DNA from: Bacteroidales bacterium | Lineage (GTDB): Bacteria; Bacteroidota; Bacteroidia; Bacteroidales; UBA932 | DNA: 64,000 nucleotides | Assembly (NCBI GenBank): GCA_017509685.1 | Contig: JAFWPA010000009.1 | Span: 62,001-126,000 of the forward strand | Reading direction: 5' to 3' | Shown: piece after piece, positions 63,271-64,000 of the stretch | How positions within the stretch are numbered: the first letter of the stretch is position 1 | Layout: each line of letters starts with the position of its first letter | Notes under the pieces: model-generated | What the model was told of the DNA's origin: nothing | Seen by the model: the letters and a program-made list of their open reading frames with translations, nothing else | Database searches by the model: none | Translations under genes and position numbers: made by a program

Positions 63271-64000
63271 TACTTAATATAGATACAGCTGCCCACGGAA
63301 CGTTGCGCCCCGTCGGAGGGTTTGATGGTCTCCAGACCGTTTACAAGCAGGCAGGTTGAACCGCCGCCGTCCAGGTTGATGGCGTCCTTGCAGCCGAACT
63401 CCTTGAGAATGAGCGCCACATCTTCCGTGGAATAGCCCGGAACGCCTTCCGTCATATCCCGGCCTTCGCACACGAACAGCACCAGCAGGCCGGTATCGGT
63501 GACGCCGATGGCACTGCGCGGGGCGCGGCCCTCACAGTTGACGTCGTAGTCGCCGGGCAGGCACTCGAAGCGCCAGGTATTGCGCACCTCGCCGTTCTTG
63601 ACAAGGACGGGACCGGCGCCGATGGCCGTTTTGGCCTCAAACGCCTTGCCGCCGGCAGGGAAAGACTCCCCGGGGATGGCGGCAGGGGTGCTGCCATAGG
63701 AATTCTCGGACGGAGCCGGGTAAATGTAGTGGTGGTCCGTGTCGGCCCAGTAGGTCCACGACGCCTCGAAGGAACCGTCGGCGTGCTGCACGAAGGCCGC
63801 CTTGGTGGGATAATATATGGTAATCCAGTCCTCGGAGGCGTAATTGATGTTGGGGGAAAGCAGTTCACCGTTCTCCACAGCCAGGCTGGCCGGATAGTTG
63901 GTGCCGCTGTCCACATAGAAGTAGCCGCCGTTCATCACCAGCACCGGAGCGCCCTGCGCATTATACACGGCGGTGGGCGTCTTCAGAGCGTCTTCACTGC
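63270..64000 (-). CDS. NAGPA-type phosphodiester glycosidase (partial, N-terminus outside window)
   Basis: About 242 C-terminal codons are visible and the frame is open to the window edge; the GTG at 63968 is not the family start. The family signature INLDGGGSTCLLVNG is near the C-terminus, with MNGGYF and AIGAGPVLVKNG upstream. NAGPA-domain proteins cleave phosphodiester-linked sugars, such as GlcNAc-1-P diesters, and in bacteria may act on wall or teichoic glycans. Together with the metallophosphoesterase and DUF5009 genes this suggests a phosphoglycan target, an inference. Confidence 0.85.
   Translation of the reverse strand, partial: SEDALKTPTAVYNAQGAPVLVMNGGYFYVDSGTNYPASLAVENGELLSPNINYASEDWITIYYPTKAAFVQHADGSFEASWTYWADTDHHYIYPAPSENSYGSTPAAIPGESFPAGGKAFEAKTAIGAGPVLVKNGEVRNTWRFECLPGDYDVNCEGRAPRSAIGVTDTGLLVLFVCEGRDMTEGVPGYSTEDVALILKEFGCKDAINLDGGGSTCLLVNGLETIKPSDGAQRSVGSCIYIK

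Overview
The window looks like a chromosomal segment of a moderately GC-rich Bacteroidota species, most likely Bacteroidales. Supporting signs are tandem SusC/SusD pairs, many lipoproteins with Bacteroidetes-type domains (BACON, PKD, fimbrillin-like), a type III glutamine synthetase, a periplasmic-propeller AraC regulator, and repeated use of the Bacteroidetes promoter signature TTG-N(18-21)-TAnnTTTG close to start codons. I cannot fix the genus. No tRNA, rRNA, CRISPR array, transposase or prophage was seen.

Layout. 1-2.6 kb (+): end of a YhhN lysoplasmalogenase and a His-tailed P1B metal ATPase. 2.6-7.0 kb (-): ComF, and the ahcY-nhaA-fabG operon. 7.0-19.1 kb (-): the most unusual region. 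It has pepP, a membrane-bound AraC regulator, a XylF-like binding lipoprotein, a Bmp-like binding lipoprotein, a binding-protein/legumain (peptidase C13) fusion, a BACON lipoprotein, a small lipoprotein, a 48-residue peptide coupled to a fimbrillin-like lipoprotein, and a 42-codon Dcu transporter remnant. Two matched pairs of 19-bp direct repeats (31-bp period) sit beside two promoter-like sequences after the AraC gene and look like its operators. One of them may drive a small RNA. 19.1-23.7 kb (+): DUF456, an unknown two-TM protein, a GNAT, a sialidase-fold lipoprotein and a HicAB toxin-antitoxin pair.

23.7-25.3 kb: pyrG. 25.3-45.0 kb: a polysaccharide utilization locus. Two SusC/SusD pairs, two further surface lipoproteins, three GH16-fold proteins (one with an altered catalytic motif) and a GH2 enzyme are on the minus strand; a divergent SusR/HTCS-like regulator without kinase or receiver domains is on the plus strand. 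45.0-52.0 kb: glutamine and purine genes (glnA type III, glmS, guaA, and a convergent CBS-less guaB). The glnA-glmS block is bracketed by an ungapped 56-bp direct repeat, one copy of which is the real guaA start.

52.0-64.0 kb: a small secreted protein, apt, a hemerythrin-LuxR regulator, and a long minus-strand run that appears to handle amino-sugar or phosphoglycan material. It comprises an MFS sugar porter, two paralogous GHL10/DUF187-like TIM-barrel lipoproteins, a DUF5009 (NagX/HGSNAT-like) membrane acyltransferase, a FAD oxidoreductase, a metallophosphoesterase, a BACON lipoprotein and a partial NAGPA-type phosphodiester glycosidase.

Functional links. The 16.2-17.7 kb regulator with its operators and the 7.0-16.2 kb lipoproteins form the best candidate for an undescribed surface/periplasmic system: ligand-binding lipoproteins, an Asn-specific protease domain, a short peptide and a fimbrillin-like surface protein. 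The 25-45 kb locus is a conventional glycan import and degradation system with some unusual parts. All calls are from reading the sequence; no database search was run.
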